Counted from the stretch's first letter, positions 7,023 to 15,650 are shown. The stretch is DNA of 26,060 nucleotides from JASJBU01 sp039714735 (GCA_039714735.1 JBDLIT010000051.1:1-26060), one strand, 5' to 3'. The notes: a model not told the origin generated them from the letters alone. Made by a program: numbers and translations.

Positions 7023-7319
7023 GGAGTTGCCATTTGCCATCGACCCTGGATTTATGAATTCGCTGAATCAACCAAGTTTCCTTGCCACATAAAACAATCG
7101 ATATATTCTAAATAGGTGCAAAACCAAGCTTGGAATGAAAATAATTATATCTTTATAATCAATTGGATAGATATTTTTCATGTGAGCTATAATAAGAATG
7201 GTAATCATAGTCATAATTATTTGTTTTTGTACCACACAGACCTTATTATCAAGACCAGATTAATCAAGGACACTGCGCAGTATTCTGTGTTCATAGAATC
7301 AAGAACCTAGAGGTATTCA
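7023..7319. other. AT-rich intergenic region upstream of the DUF2189 gene
   Basis: No convincing gene: a possible 64-residue reading frame has no ribosome site and a low-complexity AT-driven composition. A perfect -10 hexamer TATAAT occurs at 7188-7193 with a poor -35 (TTGGAT, 7163-7168, 19-base spacing), so a promoter for the downstream gene is possible. This region probably holds the 5' untranslated leader. Confidence 0.35.
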
Positions 7320-8114
7320 ATGACACAAGTATTTATTGCTGTTCAGGAGAACTCTGCAATGCCATCCAATATTCAAAAGATTACACTTGATCACCCCTGG
7401 CAGTGGATTGCCTCCGGGTGGAATGATTTCAAAAGCGCCCCAGTCGTCAGTATTGGGTACGGCCTGATATTTTTTATTGCCAGCATTCTGTTGACCATGC
7501 TGGTCTTCTCCAGCGACTTTTTCTTTCTCGTCCCGCCACTGACCGCTGGTTTTTTTCTGGTAGCACCAATCCTGGCAGTCTTTCTCTATGACATGAGCCG
7601 GAAACTGGCGAAGGGAGAAAGAGCGCGTTTTAAGGAAACCTGCAAAAACTGCAGAGAAAACCCGTTCAACCTGTTGGTCATGGGTTTAATGCTCATGATG
7701 GTGCTAGTGTTCTGGGTGATGATCGCGAATCTGGTTTTTGCGGTTTTCTTTTCGGGCGCGGTACTGACCTTCGAAAATTTCATCCCCACCCTGTTTCTAT
7801 CTGGCGATAGCCCGGCTTTTCTGGTGGCTGGACTTCTATCTGGCGGTATTATCGCACTGATGGTTTTTTGCATGACCGTGATATCCGTCCCGATGCTCAT
7901 TGACCGGGATACCAATGTACCGAATGCGATCGCCACAAGTTTCAATGCGGTATTGAAGAACCCACGCCCACTGCTGCTCTGGGCCTCACTGATTGTCATG
8001 TTTGTTTGTTTGGGTGTGCTGACTTTCTATCTGGGTTTCATCATTGCCATGCCAGTCATCGGTTACGCAACCTGGCACGCTTATAGCGACCTTGTTATCC
8101 ATGAGGATGTATAA
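7320..8114 (+). CDS. DUF2189 family integral membrane protein
   Basis: A 264-residue inner-membrane protein with about six hydrophobic segments. The opening HPWQWIASGWNDFKSAPVVSIGYGLIFF, the PPLTAGFFLVAPILAVFLYDMSRKLAKGE segment and the closing IGYATWHAYSDLV are characteristic of the DUF2189 family, whose function is unknown; some members sit near respiratory oxidase genes. ATG 7320 has AGAGG six bases upstream; an alternative ATG at 7359 also has a good site (AGGAGA), so the first 13 residues are uncertain. It is a single gene on the plus strand with no co-directional partner nearby. Confidence 0.8.
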   Translation: MTQVFIAVQENSAMPSNIQKITLDHPWQWIASGWNDFKSAPVVSIGYGLIFFIASILLTMLVFSSDFFFLVPPLTAGFFLVAPILAVFLYDMSRKLAKGERARFKETCKNCRENPFNLLVMGLMLMMVLVFWVMIANLVFAVFFSGAVLTFENFIPTLFLSGDSPAFLVAGLLSGGIIALMVFCMTVISVPMLIDRDTNVPNAIATSFNAVLKNPRPLLLWASLIVMFVCLGVLTFYLGFIIAMPVIGYATWHAYSDLVIHEDV

Positions 8115-8145
8115 GATTTAATGATCCGGATATCTCGCTGTTGCC

Positions 8146-8553
8146 CTAAATCAAGGCATCGCCTTGATTTAGGATGACTTGCGAGGCCTCATCCCGAGTG
8201 TAGAAACATCCGTTGCGTACAAAGCCGGAAATGATCTGAGGACATGCCCGGATCGCCTGCCCGTTAGATTCCCTCACCTCTATCCACTCTTCAGGCAACC
8301 CATCAAGAATATGAATCGGTGCGGGCCGCCCGTCGGCAAACTGTGAGATCATGCAGAAACCAGTTCGCATATCCTGGAATGCCGGCCGGAAACCTTGATC
8401 TCTATTATTGATGCTGATGCCGGGTGAGTCTGCAAAACGCGCATTTTCCTCTTCCAGACACAGAGCGCTTAATACCCCTTTCCGCTTTACTTCGGCTTCA
8501 TAAGAGAAATCTTCTTTAATATACTGACATTCTAGTTTTTCATCTTCAATCAT
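8146..8553 (-). CDS. Hypothetical protein
   Basis: A roughly 135-residue soluble protein that I do not recognise. I start it at ATG 8553, which has AGAGG eight bases upstream; a GTG at 8562 is in frame but has a worse site. It is acidic in the N-terminal half, and the C-terminal half contains PIHILDGLPEEWIEV, then ISGFVRNGCFYTRDEAS, which looks like a conserved small domain found in unannotated proteobacterial proteins (my recollection). There is no signal peptide or membrane segment. It is divergent from tcdA with a 143-base gap and convergent with the DUF2189 gene. Confidence 0.6.
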   Translation of the reverse strand: MIEDEKLECQYIKEDFSYEAEVKRKGVLSALCLEEENARFADSPGISINNRDQGFRPAFQDMRTGFCMISQFADGRPAPIHILDGLPEEWIEVRESNGQAIRACPQIISGFVRNGCFYTRDEASQVILNQGDALI

Positions 8554-8696
8554 GGCCAACACCTCTACAACAGTTCCTAACCTGAAACATCATGATTCAA
8601 TTGTGGTTGTTGAGGCGAAACTCGAAATGCGTAGTTATGTGTAAATAGTGGTAGGGGTGTTAGGCATTTTTCAATCAAAAAGCAGGTAACCCAGGC

Positions 8697-9500
8697 ATGG
8701 CTGATTTCGACTTTCAGCGGCGTTTCGGAGGCATCGCCAGGCTTTACGGACGGTCCGGTCTCCATAACTTCAGCAAGTCTCACATCGCTGTGATTGGGAT
8801 TGGTGGTGTCGGCTCCTGGGCGGTCGAGGCGCTGGCGCGCAGCGGCATCGGCGCCATGACACTCTATGACCTGGACCATATTGCTGAATCAAATGTCAAT
8901 CGACAGTTACCTGCGCTAAATGGCGAGTTCGGTCGCGCCAAAGTAAGCGCCATGGCTGCACGCGTGCGACTCATCAACCCCGAGTGCCGGGTTGAAGAGA
9001 TTGAGGCATTTGTCGAAGCCGACAATACTGCAATGATCACGCAAAGTAGATTTGATTTCGTCATCGATTGCATCGACAGTTTTCGTATCAAGGCTGCATT
9101 GATCGCCCATTGTCGACGCAACAAAATCAACATTATCACGGTCGGTGGCGCTGGTGGTCAGAAAGACCCCACCCGGATCCGGGTGGCCGATCTGAGCAGG
9201 ACCGAACAGGATCCCCTGCTCTCGAAAACCCGTAAATTGCTGAGGCGTGAGTTTGGCTTCTCCACTAACCCAAAACGCCGCTTTGACGCGCCTGCCGTCT
9301 ACTCTACCGAACAGCAGGTCTACCCGACCGCTGATGGGGCAGTCTGCCTGGACAAACCCACCAACCTGGAAGGTTCCCTCAATTGCGGGGGTTATGGTTC
9401 CGCCATGACCGTAACCGCGACTTTCGCCATGGCTGCCGTCTCACATGTACTGAGCAGGCTTGCGGAAAAGGGGCCTCGTAACTTAGAACAAACCAATTAA
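8697..9500 (+). CDS. tcdA: tRNA threonylcarbamoyladenosine dehydratase
   Basis: TcdA (formerly CsdL/YgdL) uses ATP to cyclise N6-threonylcarbamoyladenosine at position 37 of ANN-decoding tRNAs to ct6A. The 267-residue sequence shows the E1-like nucleotide loop GIGGVGSW (about residues 34-41), DLDHIAESNVNRQ (58-70), DCIDS, the family block VGGAGGQKDPTRIRV and C230 in LNCGGYGSAMT, at the position of the conserved TcdA cysteine. The C-terminal helix would be a membrane-associating or dimer helix. It ends with a 4-base tail-to-tail overlap with the downstream methyltransferase on the other strand. The sulfur-transfer partners csdA/csdE are not in the window. Confidence 0.93.
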   Translation: MADFDFQRRFGGIARLYGRSGLHNFSKSHIAVIGIGGVGSWAVEALARSGIGAMTLYDLDHIAESNVNRQLPALNGEFGRAKVSAMAARVRLINPECRVEEIEAFVEADNTAMITQSRFDFVIDCIDSFRIKAALIAHCRRNKINIITVGGAGGQKDPTRIRVADLSRTEQDPLLSKTRKLLRREFGFSTNPKRRFDAPAVYSTEQQVYPTADGAVCLDKPTNLEGSLNCGGYGSAMTVTATFAMAAVSHVLSRLAEKGPRNLEQTN

Positions 9501-10090
9501 CTCAACTTCTGCGCAAAGGCTACCGTGTAACTGCGTCCCTGCTTGAGTTTTTTATAATTGCCAAATACCTCATTCAGGTTGCGCTTCATGTACTGACGCA
9601 GTCCATTGATGGTAACGACGTAAAGCCGACCATTCCTCTTCAGCCGATCCTGCGCATCATGCAGAATGAGACTCAGCATCTCCTTTCCCACCTTGGCGGG
9701 TATATTCGATGCAATGACATCAAAACGCAGTTGTGGATCGATGTGATCGAAAGCATTGCTGAGCTGGGCTCTGGCATTGGTGAGATTGTTGCGCCGTGCA
9801 TTGGCGTTACTGAAATCCACCGCCATGAAGTCCTTGTCCACCATCAAGATCTGGCCCTGATGCGCCCACCTTGCCATGAACATCCCGATGGGACCGTAAC
9901 CACAACCGAGATCGAGGCAATCGTCATCCGGTTCTATGCGCAGGTAATCGATCAGCAGGCGCGTGCCTTCATCGATATCCCGAGGAGAAAAGATGCCCCA
10001 GGTTGAGTGAAACAGGAAATCATCTCCGCCCAGAGAGGCATTGAAGACGATATCCTTACGCAGTTTGTCGAGTTGTTGCCGATTTTGCAT
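9497..10090 (-). CDS. RsmC-like class I SAM-dependent methyltransferase
   Basis: A 197-residue single-domain methyltransferase of the MTS (methyltransferase small) type. The SAM-binding motif I is LDLGCGYGPIG (59-69), and the acidic loop is VDKDFMAV. The motif IV position, which in rRNA guanine-N2 enzymes reads NPPF, reads SNIPAKVGKE (128-137) here. The second proline is shifted and the aromatic lost, so the target may differ from RsmC/RlmG, and the protein is about half their length because it lacks the N-terminal duplicated domain. ATG 10090 has no strong ribosome site. Upstream on the same strand is the mutarotase, with a strong hairpin between them. Confidence 0.8.
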   Translation of the reverse strand: MQNRQQLDKLRKDIVFNASLGGDDFLFHSTWGIFSPRDIDEGTRLLIDYLRIEPDDDCLDLGCGYGPIGMFMARWAHQGQILMVDKDFMAVDFSNANARRNNLTNARAQLSNAFDHIDPQLRFDVIASNIPAKVGKEMLSLILHDAQDRLKRNGRLYVVTINGLRQYMKRNLNEVFGNYKKLKQGRSYTVAFAQKLS

Positions 10091-10165
10091 GTTGCAGAAG
10101 TCTTACCCGGCAATCGACATAAGTCAATCGACCATCCACTCGAGTACATCTTGACGACGAGGAGA

Positions 10166-10201
10166 ATCAATAGGGCCAGTAGTGAAACTGGCCCTATTGA
10201 T
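10166..10201 (-). terminator. Strong hairpin after the mutarotase gene
   Basis: A perfect 15-bp stem (10166-10180 with 10187-10201) around a 6-base loop. It lies between the mutarotase stop and the methyltransferase start. There is no T-run immediately after it on the minus strand, so it may be a transcript-stabilising or attenuating hairpin rather than an intrinsic terminator. Confidence 0.5.
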
Positions 10202-10295
10202 CTGATGTATCTATTTTTTCCTGCGCTTGATGTCCTGCAAAATAGGACGGCGCCAACCACAACAAATCATTTGTTTGGAAAACTTCGACCCTTTA

Positions 10296-11204
10296 TTAAT
10301 CGCGTAGGATGCTGTATCGGGCAATCAGTCTGCTTTCGCCTCCGGAGGGAATCTCCACGACCTCATCAGCGGCATTCGCCGTTTCCACACAGAGCAAGTG
10401 CTTGTAGTCATCATCTCCCAGATCAGCCATTTGCTCAGCAACTGCGGCCCATGGATTCCAAACGATTGCTGTCCGACTGCTGATGGACCTGATAAGAATC
10501 CGCCGTCCCAATGCCACATCGACAACCGTCAGGTCACCCTGAACACCTGTGTAGATGCGATCCACCTCTCCTGAAACGGTCACCGCGCCTGCCTGGGTTT
10601 TCTCCAGTCCATTATCGACTTTATCAAGATAGGGAAGATCTTCCAGACCGAGAACCTGGACTTTGTCGATATCACCCACTTTAAAGTAGGTGTGAAACGC
10701 CTGGGTGATGGTGTATGACTTGTCTCCGGTATTGCGGGTAATCAATGCCAGTGTCAGCTCGCTGCCTACGGAGATTTCCAGAAACAGATTAAAGGCATGC
10801 GGCCAGATCCCAAGGGTCTCGTCATCATCTACGAGCTTCAGCACCACCTTGGTTTCACCTTCTGGAGTAACTTCAGTACTGGATAAAGTCCAGCCACGAT
10901 TTCGCACAAACCCATGGCCTGGGCGACCTTTCCCCTCAGGATCCGGTCCAAACCAGGGCCAGCAGATGGGGACACCGCCTTTGATGGCCTTTGCGTCTTG
11001 ATAGTAGGCCTTGTCGCTGAGAAACAGGAGATCTTCTGGCTCGTTGGCCGGCCGGAAAGATAACACCTGTCCCGCATAGATGGAGATCAGCGCCGCAGCC
11101 TTGCCGTTATCGACTTCGACGAAGGCAAAGCCTCCCTCACCTTCGATGACTCTGAGATGATCCTGGATAGCGAAATCACTGTTCAATTGTTCGATATTTT
11201 TCAT
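10296..11204 (-). CDS. D-hexose-6-phosphate mutarotase (YeaD-like)
   Basis: The enzyme interconverts alpha and beta anomers of glucose-6-phosphate and related hexose phosphates. At 302 residues it has the galactose-mutarotase-like fold of the aldose-epimerase superfamily, and the family marker KAIKGGVPICWPWFGP (about 73-88). H171 in QAFHTYFKVGD is the likely catalytic base/acid, and EVDRIY near 213 and CVETAN (E274) follow. ATG 11204 begins MKNIEQLNSDFA. It has no signal peptide and is expected in the cytoplasm. The nearest gene upstream is srkA on the same strand, about 140 bases away; no functional link is evident. Confidence 0.92.
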   Translation of the reverse strand: MKNIEQLNSDFAIQDHLRVIEGEGGFAFVEVDNGKAAALISIYAGQVLSFRPANEPEDLLFLSDKAYYQDAKAIKGGVPICWPWFGPDPEGKGRPGHGFVRNRGWTLSSTEVTPEGETKVVLKLVDDDETLGIWPHAFNLFLEISVGSELTLALITRNTGDKSYTITQAFHTYFKVGDIDKVQVLGLEDLPYLDKVDNGLEKTQAGAVTVSGEVDRIYTGVQGDLTVVDVALGRRILIRSISSRTAIVWNPWAAVAEQMADLGDDDYKHLLCVETANAADEVVEIPSGGESRLIARYSILRD

Positions 11205-11345
11205 GCTCTTCTCTTCTACATTCCAGTTGTTTTGCGCATTTTACTGCTGCTGATGTCACAGCACCATAGATTCCCGTCATTGAAAACACGATCCTGACCG
11301 GCAATTTTTATCCGTCACTGCCTTTCAGCGGTTTAACAGGAAGAA

Positions 11346-12341
11346 TCAATTCCAGACAATCGGCGGTTCATCCAGCAGCGCCGCTTGCTCACGCAGGGTC
11401 AGGACATGCTCCTCCCAGTAACCCACTGTATTGAACCAGGGAAAAGCCAGCGGGAATGCCGGATCTTCCCAGCGCGAGGCGATCCAAGCGGCATAGTGGA
11501 TCAATCGCAAGCTGCGCAGGGCTTCGACCAAATGCAGCTCAGTGGGATTAAAGTCGTAAAACTGGGTATAGCCTTCCAACAGGTCGGCCAGGCGCGCGGT
11601 CATGTAGGCTCGATCACCGGACAGGAACATCCAGAGATCCTGTATCGCGGGACCCATCCTGGCATCATCAAAATCGACGATATGGGCGCCTTTGTCAGTC
11701 CAGAGAATATTCCCCGGATGGCAATCCCCATGCAGCCGGAGCATGCGGATTTTACCGGCCCTGCTAAAACAGGCCTCTATCTGCTTGATGAGGTCAGCGG
11801 TGAGGGTTGTGTAGGCTTCAATCAGGTACGCCGGGATAAAATCATTGTCCAGGAGAAACCGGCGAGGTCGGGTGGCATAGCTTTCTATATCAACCGTGGG
11901 GCGATGTTCGAAGGACTTGGCGGCGCCCAATGCATGAATGCGGGCAATAAACCGCCCCAGCTGTTCCAGATGATCCGGGTTATCCAGTTCAGGCGCCCTG
12001 CCGCCGCGACAGGGGTAGAGAGCAAACCGAAAGGGTCCCTGTTTGTGCAGACTGATCCCTGACTCATCCACACAGGGGGGAATAACCGGTATCTCCTGCT
12101 CGGCCAGCGCCAGGGTAAACAGATGCTCCTCGATGATCGCCTCATCAGTCCAGCGTCCGGGACGGTAGAATTTCGCCACCAGCGCAGGCCCCTCTTCCAC
12201 ACCGACCTGGTAGACACGGTTTTCGTAACTATTGAGGGCCAGAAAACGCCCGTCGCACTGAATCCCATTGGCTTCGACTGCATCCAGGATCTGGTCCGGT
12301 CCCAGGTTTGCAAAGGCGGCACTGGGTGATAGCTGATTCAC
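11346..12341 (-). CDS. srkA: Stress response serine/threonine protein kinase SrkA (YihE)
   Basis: A 331-residue kinase of the APH/choline-kinase-like fold, known in E. coli to counter stress-induced, MazF-linked death. The N-lobe block LNSYENRVYQVG and the lysine in AKFYRPGRW (K57) fit the ATP site. The catalytic loop is LHGDCHPGNILW (D206, N211) and the metal-binding motif is VDFDDARMGPAIQDLW (D223 or D225). Length and motifs match the family throughout, so it is intact. No Asp or Lys is missing. It is transcribed singly or together with the OmpA-type gene upstream, from which it is separated by about 127 bases containing a weak hairpin. Regulation is not visible from the sequence. Confidence 0.93.
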   Translation of the reverse strand: MNQLSPSAAFANLGPDQILDAVEANGIQCDGRFLALNSYENRVYQVGVEEGPALVAKFYRPGRWTDEAIIEEHLFTLALAEQEIPVIPPCVDESGISLHKQGPFRFALYPCRGGRAPELDNPDHLEQLGRFIARIHALGAAKSFEHRPTVDIESYATRPRRFLLDNDFIPAYLIEAYTTLTADLIKQIEACFSRAGKIRMLRLHGDCHPGNILWTDKGAHIVDFDDARMGPAIQDLWMFLSGDRAYMTARLADLLEGYTQFYDFNPTELHLVEALRSLRLIHYAAWIASRWEDPAFPLAFPWFNTVGYWEEHVLTLREQAALLDEPPIVWN

Positions 12342-12363
12342 GAGGAGGTTATCCCGGCTCTAC

Positions 12364-12390
12364 CGGAAAGGTGTTGTAAAAGCCTTTCCG
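12364..12390 (-). terminator. Possible weak terminator or hairpin after the OmpA-type gene
   Basis: An 8-bp perfect stem CGGAAAGG/CCTTTCCG with an 11-base loop, between the OmpA-type stop and the srkA start. There is no T-run, so terminator function is doubtful. Confidence 0.3.
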
Positions 12391-12468
12391 TGGGTCTATT
12401 ACGACACGGAAATGTAATTTGCAGTTTTTCGTTGCCTTTATGCTGCGTCATCTTATAAGACACTCTCA

Positions 12469-13191
12469 TCAATACCTGGGTGATTCATAAGCCATATCTT
12501 CCTTGCCCTCAACGATGGTGCGTACGAAGATCTCGACCCGGCGGTTGCGTTGTCGTCCTTCATCGGTCTCACTAGGCTCCCTGGGATCACTCTCGCCCCG
12601 ACCTTCGATCCGGATGCGCGATGCGGGCACTCCCTGCCGATTCAGCAGGGTCGCCACACTGCTGGCGCGTCGTTCGGAAAGATAGAGATTGTACTCACTC
12701 GCGCCCGCAGTATCCGTATGGCCGATGACATGTACCGCGGTTTGATTGTATTTGATCAGGTGCTCCGCCACTTTACTCAATGTGGGTTCACCAGCGCCTT
12801 TTATTTCAGCGCTATCAAAATCAAAAAAGACTTCATTCTGCAGATAGAGTTTCAGTGTGTCGTCTTCCAGTCTTGCGATTTCCACCTGTTTCCTGCGCTG
12901 CTCCTCCGCCAGTTTTTGCTCAAGTTCCCGCTGTTGTTCATCCATATGGCTGCCGACCATGGCGCCGGCAATTGCGCCAACCGCAACTCCAACTAGTTTA
13001 GCTTGGTCATCGTCAAGCTTATGACTGGCTGCGGCGCCGGCCAATGACCCAATCACAGCGCCGGTCTTTGCCTGGGCATCCGGGTCATCGGTCGCACAGG
13101 CAGAGAGCGTCAAGCCGGCTATGACTGACAGAACGCAGACTATTAGCATCTCACTTCGTCCCAAAGGTTTCTGAAAGGGTTGAATAGTCAT
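12469..13191 (-). CDS. Glycine-zipper OmpA-family lipoprotein
   Basis: A 240-residue envelope protein with a lipobox LSAC (Cys32 of the longest form), then two glycine-zipper stretches (GAVIGSLAGAAAS and GVAVGAIAGAMVG), a charged coiled-coil linker and a C-terminal OmpA-type peptidoglycan-binding domain. The last contains VHVIGHTDTAGASEYNLYLSERRA and ends with RQRNRRVEI, the diaminopimelate-binding signature. It likely ties the outer membrane to the cell wall. Two starts are possible: ATG 13191, with no clear ribosome site, or ATG 13149, which gives a more standard lipoprotein signal peptide. A good terminator separates it from the gene upstream, so it has its own promoter or depends on readthrough. 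Confidence 0.9.
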   Translation of the reverse strand: MTIQPFQKPLGRSEMLIVCVLSVIAGLTLSACATDDPDAQAKTGAVIGSLAGAAASHKLDDDQAKLVGVAVGAIAGAMVGSHMDEQQRELEQKLAEEQRRKQVEIARLEDDTLKLYLQNEVFFDFDSAEIKGAGEPTLSKVAEHLIKYNQTAVHVIGHTDTAGASEYNLYLSERRASSVATLLNRQGVPASRIRIEGRGESDPREPSETDEGRQRNRRVEIFVRTIVEGKEDMAYESPRY

Positions 13192-13215
13192 TAGTGATAA
13201 TTACAAAGGTTACAT

Positions 13216-13249
13216 AAAAAAGGCAGGATCAGTACATCTGACCCTGCCT
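13216..13249 (-). terminator. Rho-independent terminator
   Basis: On the minus strand a 12-bp stem with one G-U type mismatch (13238-13249 with 13221-13232) and a 5-base loop is followed by six Ts. It lies 29 bases after the stop of the Lys/Ala-rich membrane protein gene and ends its transcript before the OmpA-type gene. Confidence 0.88.
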
Positions 13250-13277
13250 ATCCGGGGAAGCTACTGGATATTACCCT

Positions 13278-14840
13278 TTATTGAGGATATCCGTATGGAT
13301 AATAACCCTGTGGATAGGGATTATTTGTGGGATAACCAGGATTCCTCCAGCTTGGATAAGACGGTCTTTGCATCATGGGCCCCCGCATTTCCCTGCGTTT
13401 CTGCATCATCTCATACATCGCTTTTCTTTCTTTTACCGCCGCATTACGCAGTTCATCGAATTCCTTCAGTATCTTGGTTGCGGATTCGGAACGCTGTTGA
13501 CTGTAGGGTGTGGCGGTAGGCGCTGGAGCTGCCTCGGACTTACCCTCTGCCACCTCAGCGGTCTCTGTTACCTCAGCACTGCTTACCGGGGCAACGGCTG
13601 CAGGCATGGCCTGGACACTCTCAACCGCGCCAGGGATTGCTTCGGAGGGAACTGGCTCAACTGCCGCAGAACTGGTGTCAGGCGTTTTCCCGGCGACCGC
13701 AGGCCGCGTCTCTGGTTCATCAGCGCTCGTCACCTCAGACTCGACCACCTCAGTACGAGGAGGAGTTTCGCTGGCGGCCGGCGCCACTGCTTCTGCCTTT
13801 TCCCCAACCTTTTTATCCGCGACAGGCTCGGGAGCGGGTTCTTCAGCAACCGGAGGATCCATGGTGACGTTGGAAATGACCGCCGGCACAACCACACCTT
13901 CAGCGGAGTCAATAACGACTTCATGGGGGACAGATTCGGTTTTCGGCTGGGCCACGGCTTCAGATTCGGCGCCGGCAGCCTCCGTGGCTTCCGCAGTGTC
14001 AGCCTCAGTCGAGGCTGCTGCACTGGCTGGCGGTTGCTCATCGATTTTGGCTGCGGCGGTTCCTGAATCAGTCGACACTACACTGCTCGCTGTCTGCTCA
14101 ACGGCGCCTGTTTCAGACCCGGGATGCTTGGCAAGAGACCTGATATAACTGAATCCTATGATTACGATGAGTAACCAGAAAATGACTTTTGGCAAAAAGC
14201 CTGTTGAGCCATTGGATGTGGATGCCATGTGTTCGTCCTCTTTATTGGATTGAGCTTTAATAATCAATTCTGCTGATGCTGTTTTTTCGTCACTGGTTGG
14301 ATCTTCTCCATCTTTTTTATTCTCTAAAACCTCCGCTCGTTCTGAAACTTCCGGCGTACTGTTGATCGGCTCGGCGCTGGCTGCCTCTGGCTTTGGGCGC
14401 TCCTGAACCACTGCGGCCATGACAGCCTCGGGTCGAGTTTTTTCCTCCGGCCGTTTGTCAGCAACCGTTGGATTGAGCATTTCCTCCGAAGCCTGTTCCA
14501 GCACGGCTGGATCAGTTTTTTTTACGAGCTGAATCTTCACCTCAGCCGCTTCAGTTGAATCACTGTCCGGAACATCTGTTCCTGAGACGTTCTCTGATGT
14601 GGCAGCCGTTTTCTTCACTGCCTTTTTCTTGCTGGCAACCTTCTTTTGGGCAGCCTTTTTCTTGACTGTTTTCTTTGCAGCTTTCTTCTTGACCACCTTC
14701 TTCTTGGCAGTCTTTTTCTTGGCAGTCTTTTTCTTGGCGGCTTTCTTTTTGACGACCTTCACCACTTTCTGATCATTCGTTTGGTCATCGGATGAAACGC
14801 CTTCACTGTTCTGCTTATCGTTGTTCCCAGATTCAACCAC
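13278..14840 (-). CDS. Lys/Ala-rich (AlgP/histone H1-like tail) single-pass membrane protein
   Basis: A long low-complexity protein in four parts. First is a lysine/alanine tail of KKKAAKKKTAKKK-type repeats, like AlgP or H1-like DNA-binding tails. Next comes an acidic linker, then one hydrophobic segment (FLPKVIFWLLIVIIGFSYI). A long Ala/Pro/Glu/Val-rich stretch follows, ending with SATKILKEFDELRNAAVKERKAMYEMMQKRREMRG and a Pro/Tyr-rich tail (PYPQGYYPYGYPQ). The start is uncertain: I prefer GTG 14840, which has GGGGG seven bases upstream; a TTG at 14876 would add 12 residues. A second in-frame ATG at 14228 has a near-perfect AAAGAGG site and gives a 316-residue membrane form lacking the lysine tail. 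No catalytic domain is visible, and the function is unknown. Confidence 0.7.
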   Translation of the reverse strand: MVESGNNDKQNSEGVSSDDQTNDQKVVKVVKKKAAKKKTAKKKTAKKKVVKKKAAKKTVKKKAAQKKVASKKKAVKKTAATSENVSGTDVPDSDSTEAAEVKIQLVKKTDPAVLEQASEEMLNPTVADKRPEEKTRPEAVMAAVVQERPKPEAASAEPINSTPEVSERAEVLENKKDGEDPTSDEKTASAELIIKAQSNKEDEHMASTSNGSTGFLPKVIFWLLIVIIGFSYIRSLAKHPGSETGAVEQTASSVVSTDSGTAAAKIDEQPPASAAASTEADTAEATEAAGAESEAVAQPKTESVPHEVVIDSAEGVVVPAVISNVTMDPPVAEEPAPEPVADKKVGEKAEAVAPAASETPPRTEVVESEVTSADEPETRPAVAGKTPDTSSAAVEPVPSEAIPGAVESVQAMPAAVAPVSSAEVTETAEVAEGKSEAAPAPTATPYSQQRSESATKILKEFDELRNAAVKERKAMYEMMQKRREMRGPMMQRPSYPSWRNPGYPTNNPYPQGYYPYGYPQ

Positions 14841-14936
14841 GGCAAAACCCCCATCTGAAGCAGTTACAATGCACAAATCCTAGCATATTGGAATTTGGTG
14901 CGCCCTTTAATGGCAATTCTCAGGATGATTGAGTTG

Positions 14937-15650
14937 TCATTCAACCGGTTCTGTCAACCAGCCTGCAATCCACCTGAAACCTGTCCCATTTTCTGATCCA
15001 AGAATTTGATACCACTCATTCCGTTCGCCGATCACTTTTAATATGGAACCCTTTTCAGCCATCCCGACCTGACTGAAAGTTGTGCCTGGACCTGAGCGGA
15101 GATTGGCTTTATCCACATTGACCCGGATCGGCCGACCAAGCCAATCCTTAGCTGTCAACTCAGGCAGCCGCGCCTGTACTTCAGTGGCGCCCGCCATGAC
15201 CTTCGCTCGTATCATCTCCCGGGCATCCTGGTGCCCCCCGTTGGCGGCTTGCAAATACCAATCCAGGGCCTTGACCGGATCTGCTTTGACGCCTTCGCCA
15301 TTGGTATAGGTCAGACCTAAAGCAAACTGGGCATCGGTATGACCCTGACTGGCCGCCTGTGACCACCAGTGGATGGCTTGGCTAATATCGACCTTCAATC
15401 CATTCCCGTTGGCGTACAACCAACCTAAATGATAGGCCGCTTCTGCATGCCCCCGCATTGCCAACGGTCGCCAGACACAGTAAGCCTCTGCGAAGTTACC
15501 CTGTTCCAAGGATGTCATACCCCGTTCGAAGGGTCCGGCAGTAACGGTTTGCAGCGCGAAAAGAGGAATAATAAAAATCGTGAGAAACACTCTCAGCCAT
15601 CCAGGCCGAACCGACAATCCTAAATCAACCCACAAAGAAAATTGGTGCAT
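14937..15650 (-). CDS. Secreted Sel1-repeat protein with bacterial SH3 domain
   Basis: I start at ATG 15650 (a TTG at 15656 is also in frame); neither has a clear ribosome site. A long signal or anchor sequence is followed by two or three Sel1/TPR-like repeats (AEAAYHLGWLYANGNGLKVD, TDAQFALGLTYTNGEGVKAD and a third ending QDAREMI). The C-terminal SH3_3 domain contains ANLRSGPGTTFSQVG and ends in WIAGWLTE. Sel1 repeats bind proteins and SH3b domains often bind cell-wall peptides, so a periplasmic scaffold or wall-associated role is plausible but unproven. It follows the MTIP gene with a gap of about 13 bases and may share its transcript. Confidence 0.85.
   Translation of the reverse strand: MHQFSLWVDLGLSVRPGWLRVFLTIFIIPLFALQTVTAGPFERGMTSLEQGNFAEAYCVWRPLAMRGHAEAAYHLGWLYANGNGLKVDISQAIHWWSQAASQGHTDAQFALGLTYTNGEGVKADPVKALDWYLQAANGGHQDAREMIRAKVMAGATEVQARLPELTAKDWLGRPIRVNVDKANLRSGPGTTFSQVGMAEKGSILKVIGERNEWYQILGSENGTGFRWIAGWLTEPVE

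Noticed and set aside
7116..7310. A 64-residue plus-strand reading frame in the AT-rich spacer
   Set aside because: It has no ribosome site and an asparagine/isoleucine-rich composition expected from AT-rich DNA. No motif or homologue style is recognisable.
14636..14775. Lys/Ala-coding repeats as tandem or CRISPR-like DNA repeats
   Set aside because: The periodicity comes from the KKKAA/KKKTA codons of a protein; there are no spacers or conserved repeat ends.
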